A stretch of 64,000 nucleotides of DNA from assembly GCA_036768485.1 (NCBI GenBank), contig JAVLUZ010000165.1, positions 1,872,075 to 1,936,074 on the forward strand, in the 5' to 3' direction. Position 1 is the stretch's first letter; the number at the start of each line of letters is the position of its first letter. Made by a program: the position numbers and the translations under genes. The notes below the pieces were generated by a model, which saw only the letters and a program-made list of their open reading frames with translations, did not search any database and was not told where the DNA came from. Positions 42,401 to 51,745 of the stretch are shown here, piece after piece. Source of the stretch: Mermis nigrescens (taxonomy: Eukaryota; Nematoda; Enoplea; Mermithida; Mermithidae).

Positions 42401-43100
42401 AACATCTTCTCGTATTAGAAACGCTAAGCCGCCACCAATCGTAGTGGAGTTGCGATCAAAACGAATCAGACGATAACCATATGTTTTAGGATCCTTCGTT
42501 TTTGCGGAGAGTTTGGTTTCTTGAAGCAGTGCGATGGCAATATCATGCTTATTGAGAAAGTCCATTAGCTTGGAGAGTTTGTTTTTGATGCCATTGATAT
42601 TAAATTGCAAAATATTCAGTGGACGTTTTTGGTTAGGTTGAGGTATTATCACACACTTAGGGCAGCAGTAGTTGTTCTTATTGTAGTCGCGAATGTTCCT
42701 CAGACCACTACAGCTTATATTGCTGTGAATCCACAAGTTGCAATTGGAGCAATAAACAGAGCTATAATAAGCATTCTTTCCACAAGAGCCGCAGGGAAAG
42801 CGGTTCACATGAGTAGGTCCTGGATTTGATTCGACACCAGCACGTAGTAGCAGTAAACGGAGCAGCATGGCTGGTAAGTGCTGCTCCGCATATAAAAACC
42901 CAAATCGATCGATGGATTTCTCCATGTGCGGAGAGGTTGTACGTCGTTTGATCCAACTGTAGATATTGAAGTTGGGATAGGCACACTTGCGTAGATTGTA
43001 GTTGATCGACGACAAAAGCGACGTAATTCGTGCCCATAGATTTATAATAACTAATTTGAGAGTAAAGCGAACAAGCTGAATTCAAATTGCTTAAATTAGG
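39420..43100 (-). mobile_element. Jockey/CR1-like LINE, apparently full-length
   Basis: A single long ORF (39542-43015) with roughly 80 bp or more of 5' sequence. A short 3' UTR ends in GACAACAACAACAACATT and then a TAATA-rich tail down to about 39420, typical of non-LTR 3' ends. It sits in the COPA intron between 43695 and 36629 in the same orientation as COPA. Exact borders and TSD could not be fixed because the 3' tail is AT-rich. Confidence 0.85.
39542..43015 (-). CDS. LINE polyprotein: 2A-like, PHD-like finger, EN, RT, zinc knuckle
   Basis: 1157 residues, no stop or frameshift. Residues 51-59 are hydrophobic, and residues 60-67 read GVESNPGP, a 2A-like ribosome-skipping motif with G in place of the usual D. 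Residues 75-121 have Cys/His spacing like a PHD finger (C75, C78, C89, C92, H97, C102, C118, C121). The AP endonuclease follows with QETK (165-168), LGDFNAHH (268-275) and SDH (344-346). The reverse transcriptase has ALDLSKAFDSVD (702-713), GVPQGSVISP (760-769) and catalytic YADD (791-794). C1116, C1119, H1128 and C1132 form a terminal CCHC knuckle. There is no RNase H. Family: retrotransposition by target-primed reverse transcription. Clade is from motif recall; Jockey or CR1 group. Confidence 0.92.
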   Translation of the reverse strand: MSSINYNLRKCAYPNFNIYSWIKRRTTSPHMEKSIDRFGFLYAEQHLPAMLLRLLLLRAGVESNPGPTHVNRFPCGSCGKNAYYSSVYCSNCNLWIHSNISCSGLRNIRDYNKNNYCCPKCVIIPQPNQKRPLNILQFNINGIKNKLSKLMDFLNKHDIAIALLQETKLSAKTKDPKTYGYRLIRFDRNSTTIGGGLAFLIREDVLTKSVELPTSCKDNVMECAAISLTFPAGVFTLVNIYIPPTSSCPTGYSPPLTDIFNKDNIIILGDFNAHHNLWHSTINDNCGNIIADLIDQSDLLPLNEKCVTRLPSTNVQRPTSPDISLASSNLASSLQWSTEITLASDHLPILVKIDFSMEYVTSAKRTYVNFSKADWKLFADITEQILLSSRLNAHSSVHERELTLRRAIIAAAKKSIPYGHRKLYNPSLSDHIQGLIKERDSIRAVNPSSARIAIINEIIVKECDQEKMRKWHDFVTSLDHRSSNVKHLWATVKSLDGKSRAIDNVPIRFDSGEETNNRKIATKLLKQFTAVRQHSSSTTTRRIIRHVHSKQLQQVLFTINEVKLAITSAKNSRAFGPDGIAMPFLKHLGPCGLQTLTDLLNLSASTATLPVIWKRSTIIALPKPGKEPNTASSYRPISILCPAAKIMERLLLPIIVEHLPPAAHQHGFQPRHSTTSALLNLSTAICQGFNCPKPAKRTIAIALDLSKAFDSVDHTTLIKILADSTMPGWTCRWLVAYLRGREAKCQFRNSSSSYAITRMGVPQGSVISPALFNAYIRELPLPPPHIHIVSYADDITIFTSDSNVKAMETNMNNYLTDISSFFQQRHLTISTEKSTCTLFTPETRQHSLELNIFINNARLQTVKNPKILGVLFDPSLCFKQHVEALKSRIQKRNNIIKALAGRSWGSNKETLLLTYKAICRSVLNYAAPVWTPTLTSSNLAKLQICQNTALRTITGCLQMSPIDHLHSETRMLTVQVHNRLLTDQFYASCLHNQHPCRQLFGCPGPPTRRQWNFRLKNTLKMYSDDRVKRHLTTLPSTASLQQQLQKLHQNAIQACRLRFIQRNPLINRRPPNISPQEKLLPRQTRSTLAQLRCGYSYMLASTRSKLDSSGLTPDTCPRCLAATEDTRHLFNCPSRPTQARVSDLWKGPQLVVASLDL

Positions 43101-43416
43101 TCCAAGTAACTATTTTTTCGTTTTTTTTTCTTGTTTTTCTATTTCGTCCGGAAAGAATGTGACTTTTTGGCTAAAAATCGAAACTTGGCTGTAATTCAAC
43201 AGCGAAATTAAACACTAAAAAGTAATTGCCAAAATGTGGAATATTTATAGTCCAAATTTTTACCGAAACTACGCAAGTTGTATCTAGCTTTCGCTTATCG
43301 GGCTGATTACTTTTGAAATTGCAATTTAAATGTTCCCAAGCGAATTTAAGCATTTCATCAATAAAAAAGGGCCAAATATCCTGCAGAAGTTTTTTTTGGA
43401 CAATCAGACAAACGAA

Positions 43417-43574
43417 CAGGCACGAATCTCTGGGGTGAATGGAAGTCCGAATTCCCCCCCCAAATTCAGGAAAATCGAACTTTTTAAACGTCATTTTAAG
43501 CTATTTTTGGCTCTTTTGGGCTCAGTCCCCCAAAAGTTGGTGTTGGTCCCCGAAAATAGGACGGACAGCTACTT
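43417..43574 (+). mobile_element. A-family MITE, right end lost
   Basis: CAGGCACGAATCTCTGGGG to GGACGGACAGCTAC, where the terminal GTGCCTG is replaced by a TTTA tract. Confidence 0.75.
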
Positions 43575-43580
43575 ATTCAT

Positions 43581-43615
<35 letters not shown>

Positions 43616-43690
43616 CGTATTTATTTATTTATTTTATTTATTTATTATTTATTTATTATTTATTTTATTATTTATTTTATCATTTATTAT
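43575..43690. repeat. (TTTA)n microsatellite
   Basis: About 115 bp of TTTA with TTAT interruptions, reaching to the COPA donor at 43694. Confidence 0.92.
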
Positions 43691-43694
43691 TTAC

Positions 43695-43863
43695 CAGTCA
43701 AGATAGACATGCTGGTTCTAGATTGCCAATTCCAGATACGAATCGTCTGATCGTCCGACGCGCTCAGAATCCAAGGATATTGGGCATGAAAAAAGGTCGT
43801 GCGTACGTAGTCCAAATGGCCCAATAATGTGAATAAGCAACGGCGTTGCTTGTAATTCCAGAC
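43695..43863 (-). CDS. COPA: COPA exon: WD40 repeats 2-3
   Basis: Begins [20 protein letters not shown] and continues through [19 protein letters not shown] to LTG, the standard GH...WD pattern of alpha-COP blades. Acceptor CCTTAG|GTC and donor ACTG|GTAAAT; it leaves phase 1. The donor borders a (TTTA)n tract, so the intron start lies within low-complexity sequence. The next intron of about 7 kb carries the full-length LINE. Confidence 0.95.
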
Positions 43864-43959
43864 CTAAGGACAGGTCGATTGGAATAATTAGTTTAATTAA
43901 AAATGAGTCAATACAAATTTGCTCATCGAGATTTCGGCAGAGCAAATTGTACATGTAGG

Positions 43960-44192
43960 CATATGAGTGTCGGTCCAAAAAAATTTGGGGGGTTCCCGGG
44001 CCATTTTAGGGGAAGGGGGTAAACGACCTCCAATCTTTGGCCAAAAACGGTCAAAAAACGCCTAAAAACGGCCAAAAACTCAATTTTTTTCAAAAATCGA
44101 GGGGGGGGGTCAAAAATTTTCTAGCTTTTGGGGGATGGGGGACGTCCGACTTTGGGTGGAAGAATCCCCCCATCCCCCCTATTACATGTATG
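43960..44192. mobile_element. D-family hAT-like MITE (233 bp)
   Basis: CATATGAGTGTCGG to CTATTACATGTATG with perfect 8-bp TSD CATGTAGG (43952-43959 and 44193-44200). Contains the D blocks GGGCCATTTTAGG and CAAAAATTTTCTAGCTTTTG. Confidence 0.85.
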
Positions 44193-44569
44193 CATGTAGG
44201 GTATTCTTATGTGCTTATGTTAAAATCTCATCAAAATAATCTGCCTAGGACGTTAATCGCTAGACCAGGCAATACATAATTTCAGGGGGTCAGTTTTTAT
44301 ATCATTCCCGCCCGTATAAAGGCTCAGGTTTCCGGGCCCTCAATCTTCTCGACTTTTGATGAATACTTGCTTTGTTGGGTTATTTTACGTGTTTGCTTAT
44401 TGAAATTCTCGGCAAACAATAGGTGTTTTGTCAAGCTTTGTCCTCGCGAGACGGTAATGATTTCAAGCATAATGCTGCTCTGCTGACCCGGCAGAATTTC
44501 AGCTTCAACGAAAGAAATTAAGTACGCAAATATGCTCGTTTGAGTATTATGTAAGGTACACATAGCAGC

Positions 44570-46288
44570 TAGTGATCGACTGGGGCCCCGGCCCCGGCTA
44601 TTTCCGGCCATTTTTTGGCATCACCGGCCCTGGCCGGGGCGAGGTCAGAAAATGGCCGGGGCCGGGAAAATTTAGTGTAATTCGTATTTTGTACAGGATG
44701 TGATACTGCCAGTTATTTATCAATGGGCAAGTGTTAATTTTGAGAACTGTACTGATTCGACCATATGTATACTTAGTCCTTGTTATATCTTTCCTACTGT
44801 GTATAAATGAGCTTTTACTGAATAAATATTCAGGACGATCTGCATGTTTTCGATTCCTTCACTTAACTAATCAAATCAAATGCTACTTTTATCTCATTTA
44901 TTCGTAGCTAGCGGCAAAAAGATTTAGAGTTGACAAATGTTCTATTTCTAGGTGGAAATTGTACCTTTTCAAAAAACTATTTTTACAAACAACACTTTTA
45001 CATTTAATTGAATGGAAACCGGTTGCTTTAAAAAGCGTTTCTTGTGGAATAGTTATTAGGTCGGAACTTAATTATAGGCGAATGTAAACTGCGCTGCAGA
45101 ATTGCGTTTGATCCGATAAACTATATAAGTCTCATTTATTACGTCCAATACCTATTCCGCCCAATCGCTACATCTCTGTGATTCCACTACTTCTGTTTCT
45201 GGCTTTGTTAATAACGATTATTACTTCTGTTTTTCATCGGAGCTTTCTCATTTATATTCACAGTCTTTGTTTCTTATTTTAACTTGCTTGAAAAATTTAT
45301 GCTCTGTTATGGCATTGACTGTGTGCCATCATTTCTACTCGCTTCCAGGGGGTGAAATCTGAAAAATTTTTAAAGCGCCTTTTTTACCGTAAAAACGCTT
45401 GACATGCGTTGAGAATACGATTTTGAAGCATTTTTGATAATGCTCTTTCTTTCTAGAACATAAAAACACGAAAACATTACGAAAATTACATAAAATTGAC
45501 CAAAATATAGTCAAAAAGTGGCTATTTAATGACTATTTGGCGCGGAGCGCTAAAATTTGAGAATTTTGAGCCATTTGAACGCTAAAAACGCTTTAATCTA
45601 GACACTTCCTATGATTTTTCTGAAAAAGTGTGAATTCTGGGTGTTTAAGAATCTTTTGTGGAAGGTGAAAATTTTTTTTGGGAGAGGGGAATGAAAACCC
45701 GCCCAAACCCCATGATCATGTATGCTTGCTTCTATAAGTTAGCTCTCAAAAAGTACCTCAGCTCGCCTATTAAATCTATGTCCAGCGAACGCGATTTCAA
45801 GTCAGCTCGTGATTTAGCTAATAGTTCAAGGATTCGATTGAAGCCAGAAAATCTTCAGAATCTCTTATTTCTAAAGCATAACTTGCGAGCAATTGTATTC
45901 AATACATGGAAGCTCCCAAGCACTTAGGCTGATGAACATGCAGAATGCGGCGCAAGCAGTAGCAGTAGCGAAGATTCAAATAATATTGTGTGATAATAGC
46001 AGTCACACAGAACTTATCGATGATTCAGACAATGAAACACTTGACTAAATGTTTCTTGTGATAGAAATAGTAATAAATCTCGATTTGAAAAGGCGCACCT
46101 AAGTGCGCTTGCCAATTACTTTTGAATGGAGCAGTAGCTCATTATTTCTCTTCCTAAGTCCACCCCAAGTATGTATCATTAAATAATATTTTCCTTGTCT
46201 GACTCCTGCCCCCGGCCCCAGCCGGGGATTTTTTTCAGCCCCGTACCGCCCCGGTCCCGGCCAAAAAAGTCACTCCGGTCGATCACTA
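44570..46288 (+). mobile_element. hAT transposon remnant, 1.7 kb
   Basis: Perfect 8-bp TSD ATAGCAGC (44562-44569 and 46289-46296) and inverted ends TAGTGATCGAC / GTCGATCACTA, followed by GGCCGGGG-rich subterminal repeats at both ends. The C-terminal transposase region is at 45735-45926. A C-family MITE (about 45350-45730, with GGCGCGGAGCGC core and GATCATGTATG end) is inserted just before it. The central catalytic part is lost. Confidence 0.88.
45735..46048 (+). pseudogene. hAT transposase C-terminal region
   Basis: Reads YKLALKKYLSSPIKSMSSER, DFKSARDLANSSRIRLKPEN and LQNLLFLKHNLRAIVF. This is the hAT dimerisation pattern: KYL-P, SER-FS-A, R-RL-PEN, LLFLK-NL. The frame stops at 45925. An acidic tail (DDSDNETLD) appears in another frame up to about 46048, like the tail at 1040-1140. 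No DDE catalytic region remains. Confidence 0.8.
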
Positions 46289-46424
46289 ATAGCAGCTTGT
46301 TACAAATAATTGATCTTCAATTTTCCAGCAACCAAACGTATTGCCGATGCGATAAGCATTCTAAACTTTGCACTAAACAGCAATAAAAATATTATTCTAA
46401 TGATTACGTATTTATTCAAGTATA

Positions 46425-46894
46425 CAGTTCTCGTCACAAAATTTGAACAATAAAGAACCGATTGAGTTTATTTAGGAACGCTTTTCAAGACCTAATCGCC
46501 GCAGACTTGAAGAGTATCCTGACAGTTTACTTTAAGAAAACGCAACCTAAACGCTTAGGATGGACCGTTCTACGACGCGGCAGCGCTTACTTAAACAGTT
46601 GTGTGATGATAGCACACTTGTGCCCATTGTGTACACGATATCATATGCATATGAATTTCACGAGTGTAATCAATATTAATTTGATCTATGCGCGCTGAGT
46701 TGTAAACGATCCGACCTGAGTGTTTAGTTAGCGTTTGCTTAAAACTAATCAGTGCGTCGTGCTGTTTGGGTTGCGTTTTCTTAAAGTAAAGCATAACAGG
46801 ATACTCTTAAGGTTTCCGGCGATTAAGTCGTGAAAAAGCGTTCCTAAATAAACTCAATCGATTCTTCATTGTTCAAATTTTGTGGCGAGCACTG
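46425..46894. mobile_element. Tc1/mariner-type MITE (470 bp)
   Basis: TA at both sides (46423-46424, 46895-46896). Ends CAGTTCTCGTCACAAAATTT and AAATTTTGTGGCGAGCACTG. Inverted repeats of about 120 bp share GAACAATAAAGAACCGATTG and AAGAAAACGCAACC. Internal sequence is non-coding. Confidence 0.88.
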
Positions 46895-46955
46895 TAATAG
46901 GCGGACACTAATGCTTGCCTTTAAATGGAAAACAATGAGAAATACCAAAACGAAC

Positions 46956-47143
46956 CTTAATCTTGTAATCATCGCCTCCGCTGACGAAAATAGGCTGTTG
47001 ATTATGAAAACAAAGGCCTCTGACCGGTCCATCGTGTTCGTCGAATTTATCAATTGATACGCACATGCGATAATCCCACAACTGAATCACCCCGTTGTGC
47101 ATGCTGGTCAGCACCCATGGCCGCGTGGGATGAAAGGATATAC
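46956..47143 (-). CDS. COPA: COPA exon: WD40 repeat 1
   Basis: Encodes the start of the first propeller, with [12 protein letters not shown], the WD dipeptide in [19 protein letters not shown] and GGDDYKIK. The glycine codon is split at the acceptor (TTCTTCAG, then GT), and the exon ends in phase 0 with donor AAG|GTTCGT. That donor has an unusual T at +3. The upstream exon with the initiator methionine (family start MLTKFE) should lie above 47143 but I could not find it. A Tc1-type MITE ends 62 bases inside the following intron. Confidence 0.95.
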
Positions 47144-47511
47144 CTGAAGAAACGAATTAAAATTTTGGATCGAACTTCCTGCTGCGCTGCTGCGTGCAAT
47201 ATTGCCGGAACTTTGAAAGTCATTCAACGAAGCTCAAATTTTATTATGTTAAAAACTGCAATCAGGCCCCTATCCAAAATTTTGTTACAGGGGGGCACGA
47301 CCTAACTTTTTCCCCCAATCAATACTTCTACTCCTCCGACCAAATTCCCAGATGAAGCCATGCTAGAGTATGGGTATCCAAGCGACCAAAATCATGCTTT
47401 TACGCCACTTGGAGCTGTTTTCATATTGAAGTATTCATTAACTCCTAACTTATGTGCCTCATGTATCAAAAAGGTTAAGAATTCGTCATATGCATTATTG
47501 AAATAAACCAG
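47144..47511. other. Intron 1 or upstream sequence
   Basis: No first COPA exon found here. AT-rich, no repeat terminus recognised. Confidence 0.4.
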
Positions 47512-47770
47512 CATTGCAGAGTTGGGTAACGCGCTGGACTTTGAATTAGGAGTGTTTCAATAGACCTGCGGCTCGAATCTCGGCAATGGCAACATATTTT
47601 CATGAAAAATTATTGCTATGAACGAACCAAGAGCACAAAAGGTAGGTGTCAATTAAACGTAGGAATACTGCCAGTAGGGAAGGGGGTGAGGATTACCCCT
47701 GGGGAAATTTTTGACATGTTCAAAACTGAGCAATATGGTTGCATGATGCTGTTAATAATAATAATAAAAA
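47512..47770 (+). repeat. tRNA-derived SINE-like copy 1
   Basis: GCAGAGTTGGGTAACGCGC resembles a pol III A box and CGGCTCGAATCTCGGCA a B box, about 40 bp apart. They are followed by a tail shared with 62700-62915 (GGTAGGTGTCAATTAAACGT, AGGAATACTGCC) and an (AAT)n end. This is not a functional tRNA: I cannot fold a proper cloverleaf. Confidence 0.6.
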
Positions 47771-48194
47771 TAATACTTTATACCAATAAACGCAAAGGTA
47801 AAACGCAATAAAAAATATCATAGTACATATAAAAAACTGCGGATTATCATGGACAAAAAGGCAATAGCAAATTGCGAATTGTTCTGATTGAAAATTTTTT
47901 AAATTTGAAAATACAAATTGTTCTGCGACGTTAAATCTAAGGAGCTTCAAGCCGATTCCTTCTATCTTTTGACAGTTTTTTAGTTTTATTGCGAAAGAGT
48001 TAGGAAATTGTCGCTTCAGCGCATACTAATCATTTTTACCGTCAAAAACGTTAAAAAATTTTGAAAGATAATCTTCTTTCATTGTGTGAATAGTGCAAGG
48101 CGATGTGAATAGCCAAGAAAAGACGTAATGATATAACCCCGCCCGTTTTTATAGTTTTTTAGATGAAAAAAGTTGAAATACCTGACGAATATGC

Positions 48195-48500
48195 CTGCCT
48201 ACTACTCAGGGATGGAAAAAACCCAGATTTGAAAATTTTGAATTTTGGGTTTCTGGGTTTTTTAGGGTTTTTCCAGGTTTTTGTTTTGAGTTTTTTATGG
48301 TTTTTTTGGGTTTTATTAACTTTTTTATGGAAATGATCACTAGAACTACATACAGTAGCTGGGAGTACGTACAACAGCTAGGACACGAAACAAACAAAGA
48401 GCAACAACTTTATAATGCTAATATTGAAATCCGACAACAAAATCGGGCACTTATGCGGTTTCGAACAATTTTTTCCAAAATTAGCGTTTTCTGGGGTAAT
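48195..48500 (+). mobile_element. CAGGGATGG hAT-like element, end fragment
   Basis: CAGGGATGGAAAAAACCCAG is a classic hAT-style terminus, followed by GGGTTTTTT repeats and a segment inverted relative to 62165-62365 (CTACATACAGTAGCTGGGAG). Confidence 0.6.
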
Positions 48501-48629
48501 TTTGCATGCTGATAACATATCCAGCATTTGTTTTTGATTTCAGACAAAATTTGGGCGAAAAATGAGGTTTTTTGTTATTTTTGTGAGAAATTTCAAAAAT
48601 ATTTTTGTTGGGTATTTTTTAGTTTTCAA

Positions 48630-48850
48630 TTTGTGGCGACAGCAATTGCTTGTAGATTCAGACTGGTGCCAGACATATGCTAAGCCTAAGGAATAAATGG
48701 AGCGAAAATTGCTCCGCTCGCTTTGCTCGCTCCTCCATTCATCTCAGGAGCCTTAGCCCATGCGCTGGCATCAATGTGAATACACATAATTAAGCCTGCG
48801 CCTAAAACATTGGTAGCCCCGCTCAGTCACAGTCCCTTAACGCTTCGGAG
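48630..48850 (+). repeat. Hairpin repeat, copy 1
   Basis: TTGTGGCGACAGCAATTGCT, TGGAGCGAAAATTGCTCCGC, CGCTTTGCTCGCTCC and CCCCGCTCAGTCACAGTCCC, in the same order as the copy at 49165-49385. Confidence 0.75.
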
Positions 48851-49164
48851 TAAAATAAATAGAATTCTTTACTTGCATGCAAAATTATGCCAGAATTTTC
48901 AACAGAAAAAAAAATTGAAAAAATTTTGTAGAAATCATTGAAAAAAATTACAAAAGCGTGATTTTTCACCCGTATATTGTCTAAAATAAAAACTGAATGC
49001 TAAATTTATCATCAGCATATAAAATTACCCTACAATGTAAAAAAAAACAAAGAAATTTTTTTTTTGAAATTTCGGAATTTTTCGAGAACAGTGACCTTCG
49101 TGTTTTTTTTGTCAAAAGCAATTTTCCTCGGTTTTCGGCATTGCTGAATCTAGAAAAGGTTCAA

Positions 49165-49385
49165 TTTGTGGTGACAGCCATTGCTTGCGGATTCAGATTG
49201 ATGCCAGACATGGGCTAAGCCTGAGGCATAAATGGAGCAAAAATTGCTCCACTCGCTTCGCTCGCTCTGCAATTTTTGCTCCATTTATCTCAGACTTAGC
49301 CCATGCGCTGGCTTCAATGTGAATGCACATAACTAAGCATAAGCCTAAGACATTGGTAACCCCGCTCAGTCACAGTCCCTTGACG
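49165..49385 (+). repeat. Hairpin repeat, copy 2
   Basis: TTGTGGTGACAGCCATTGCT, ATGGGCTAAGCCTGAGGC, GAGCAAAAATTGCTCC and CCCCGCTCAGTCACAGTCCC. A third partial copy is at 61385-61500. Confidence 0.75.
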
Positions 49386-50883
49386 TTTCGAAGACAAATC
49401 CAAAACATTCCCAAAGGCAGAGCTTACTTTTAGCCTATCCTTAAACATATGAACTTCAACAGCCTGTAACTCGGTCAATAATGCCGACTGCCATCTAATT
49501 CTTTCAGATTTAAATTTCTTGACCCTTAATTATAATAAATCGACCAGGCAAAGTCAATTTCTAGAAGGTCACTACGTTCTCAATATTAGCCAAAATGTTT
49601 CACAAAAATGACAAAAAAACCTGATTTTGCACCCAAATTTTGTCTGAAATGAAAATGAATGCTGGATTCGTTATCAGGATACAAAATTACCCCAGAAAAC
49701 GGTAATTTCGGAAGATGAAAATTTTCAAACTTTTTGACCTCCTAAACTGCATAAAAGCCCTAAATCGATCGTTCATTGCGACTGCCATATATATGTATGT
49801 ATCTTTCTCTTCAATGCTAGGACATTACCAGATTTTTGTCAAAAAATGCACTGGCTGTCAAAAAATATTAGGAAACAAACAGGGATGCCAAATCATGCTC
49901 ATAACCATTTTTCTATAATATTCAGAAATCATCGAATATAGATTTTGATAAAATCTTTATAAACTGCCTTGTAATTGACACAAGAACATATATGTGACTA
50001 TAATTTTACCCAGCTACTCTATAGTATCCACTTCCTCTTCATCACAATCTTGCTCAAATTCTGCTGACATGGAATTGCGAAGCACCGTTTTTTCCACTTT
50101 TTGGTCTATTTGTCAACCAAAATTTTAGGGAATGGAAAAAATTTTTAGGCTTGGTTCGCATATGTGGAAAATTTTTGTAATGTACAAATGCGTTTTAGAG
50201 GGGTAAAACTTCAAAAATTTCGCCGAATCGATTGAATTCTTACTTGTTATTAATCTTTAAGCCGCGCCGCGCCAATTGCAGCATTTTTGTCTACAATCTG
50301 GTCTAGAACTTCACTACGGTTGAAAATTCTTATCTTCTGCACGGAATTGGTTAGTTTTTGTAATGCAAAAATGCGTTTTAGAAAGGTAAAAGTGCAAAAA
50401 ATTTTCAGCAGCGCCGCACCGAATTGATTTAATTCTTACTTGTTAGCATACCTGGGCAATGGCCAGAGCTTCGCCCCGTTGCGGCATCCAATTTTTAGGT
50501 TGGTTGGTCACTTTTCAAAAAAGGTTGCCTAATTTTTCGATACTCGGTTACTAGTCCATATTCAGGATTTTATTTCGAAAGGAAGGCGGAAATTTTTGAA
50601 GTCAGATATCTCGAGAATTATTTGGAGATGGGCTAAAATAAAGGCATTTTTCCCGTATCTTGGCGAGCTCTACACAATGGCGAAGAAAACTCTTTGAAAA
50701 TTTCAAAAAATTTTCACTTTATTTTATTCTCATACAAAACAAATCTCTATTGTTTAAACTATCTGTACAAGTGATTTCTTACTATTCCACCGACAAACAA
50801 TTTCTTAACTTTTGACCTTGTATTTAATGTTTGTGTTTTGCTAAGAAAAACAAAACAGGAAATGGATAATTCGGTGCAGACTG
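49386..50883. other. No gene; weak direct repeat
   Basis: A diverged direct repeat is present (about 50170-50250 and 50355-50450: TTTTTGTAATG, AAATGCGTTTTAGA, GAATTCTTACTTGTTA). Otherwise unassigned AT-rich sequence. Confidence 0.45.
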
Positions 50884-51315
50884 CACGGCTTTTTTGTATT
50901 TGGTAAAGATTTTTCCCGGTGTACAAAGACTTTTGGGGACCGTCTTTGTACACGTACAAAGATTTTCGGGAAGACAAAATTTGCAAAATAGGTCTAGAAT
51001 TCGCAAAATTTTCGGCGCTTAGCGCCAAATTGAGTAATTGTGTGTTCATCTTTATATTGGCAGAAATTGCATTTTGAAAGAAAAAATATCAAATTTCGCC
51101 GTTTTGAGACGATTATTAGTGATTTTTGCCCTCAGAAACCCAGAAATGAGCTAAAACACACTACAAAAGGTTGAATAACTCTGTTTTTGCCACACTAAAA
51201 TCGCTAATGTACCATATTATAGTACCCAAAAATTTGTGTGTGCAAAATGTACAAAGACTTTTAGGAACCATCTTTGTACATGTACAAACGGACCTTGTGC
51301 AAAACAAAAACACTG
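50884..51315. mobile_element. B-family hAT-like MITE (432 bp)
   Basis: CACGGCTTTTTTGTATTTGG to CAAAACAAAAACACTG, same length and order as 24574-25008, core CGGCGCTTAGCGCC. The TSD has decayed. Confidence 0.8.
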
Positions 51316-51339
51316 GTGAATTGCTAAAAAAATTATTAT

Positions 51340-51745
51340 TTTCTTCATGTCTAACTCAAATTTGAGTGGTTTTGAGCGGGCTTGAAGACAGAAACTATAC
51401 ATGAACAAAAAATTGCGCCGGAATAAAATTTATGTCATTCATGTCATAAATCAAATTTGAGCAGTTTTGATCGAATAGAAGACAGAAGCTATAGATAACC
51501 GATAAATCCGGCGCAAGGCGCTGGAAAAAACTTCATGTTTTTCATATCATATCTTAAAATTGATCGATTTTGAGCAATTTAGAAGATAAAAACTACACCA
51601 GAACAACAAATCCTGCGCGAAGCGCCGGAAAAATTGACATGCTCTCGATGTCTAACTCAAATTTGAGTGATTTTGAGCGGTTTAGAAGATCAAAACTGTA
51701 TACACTATAAAAAATAAATTCAGCGCGAATCGCCTAAAATATTTG
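51340..51745. repeat. Tandem array with hairpin cores
   Basis: Four units of roughly 100 bp: CATGTCTAACTCAAATTTGA, GTGNTTTTGAGCGG, TAGAAGACAGAAACTATA, then a degenerate GCGCGAAGCGCCGG palindrome. The cores vary (GCGCAAGGCGC, GCGCGAAGCGC, GCGCGAATCGC). Confidence 0.75.

Larger units (their letters stand above)
2092..47143 (-). other. COPA: COPA gene, partial (14 internal coding exons)
   Basis: This is the gene for alpha-COP, the scaffold subunit of the COPI coat. In the known family its two N-terminal WD40 propellers bind dilysine cargo tails for Golgi-to-ER retrieval, and the C-terminal part binds epsilon-COP. Exons on the minus strand, in order: 47143-46956, 43863-43695, 36629-36444, 33599-33403, 29796-29509, 26510-26233, 25421-25241, 22773-22481, 20438-20132, 18140-17964, 17084-16856, 8333-8152, 4543-4302, 2302-2092. 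All introns are GT-AG and codon phases match at every junction, giving about 1043 codons. Human alpha-COP has 1224 residues. The missing parts are the first roughly 14 residues (start codon not located) and about 170 C-terminal residues. I see no in-frame stop or frameshift. Identity comes from recall of family sequences, not a search. Confidence 0.95.

Noticed and set aside
42762..43085. Separate first ORF upstream of the LINE polyprotein
   Set aside because: It overlaps the N-terminus of the main ORF in another frame and shows no finger or other domain; the main ORF already carries the N-terminal finger.
47512..47590. Functional tRNA gene
   Set aside because: Box-like motifs are present but acceptor and anticodon stems do not pair convincingly, and a diverged second copy with a shared tail fits a SINE better.
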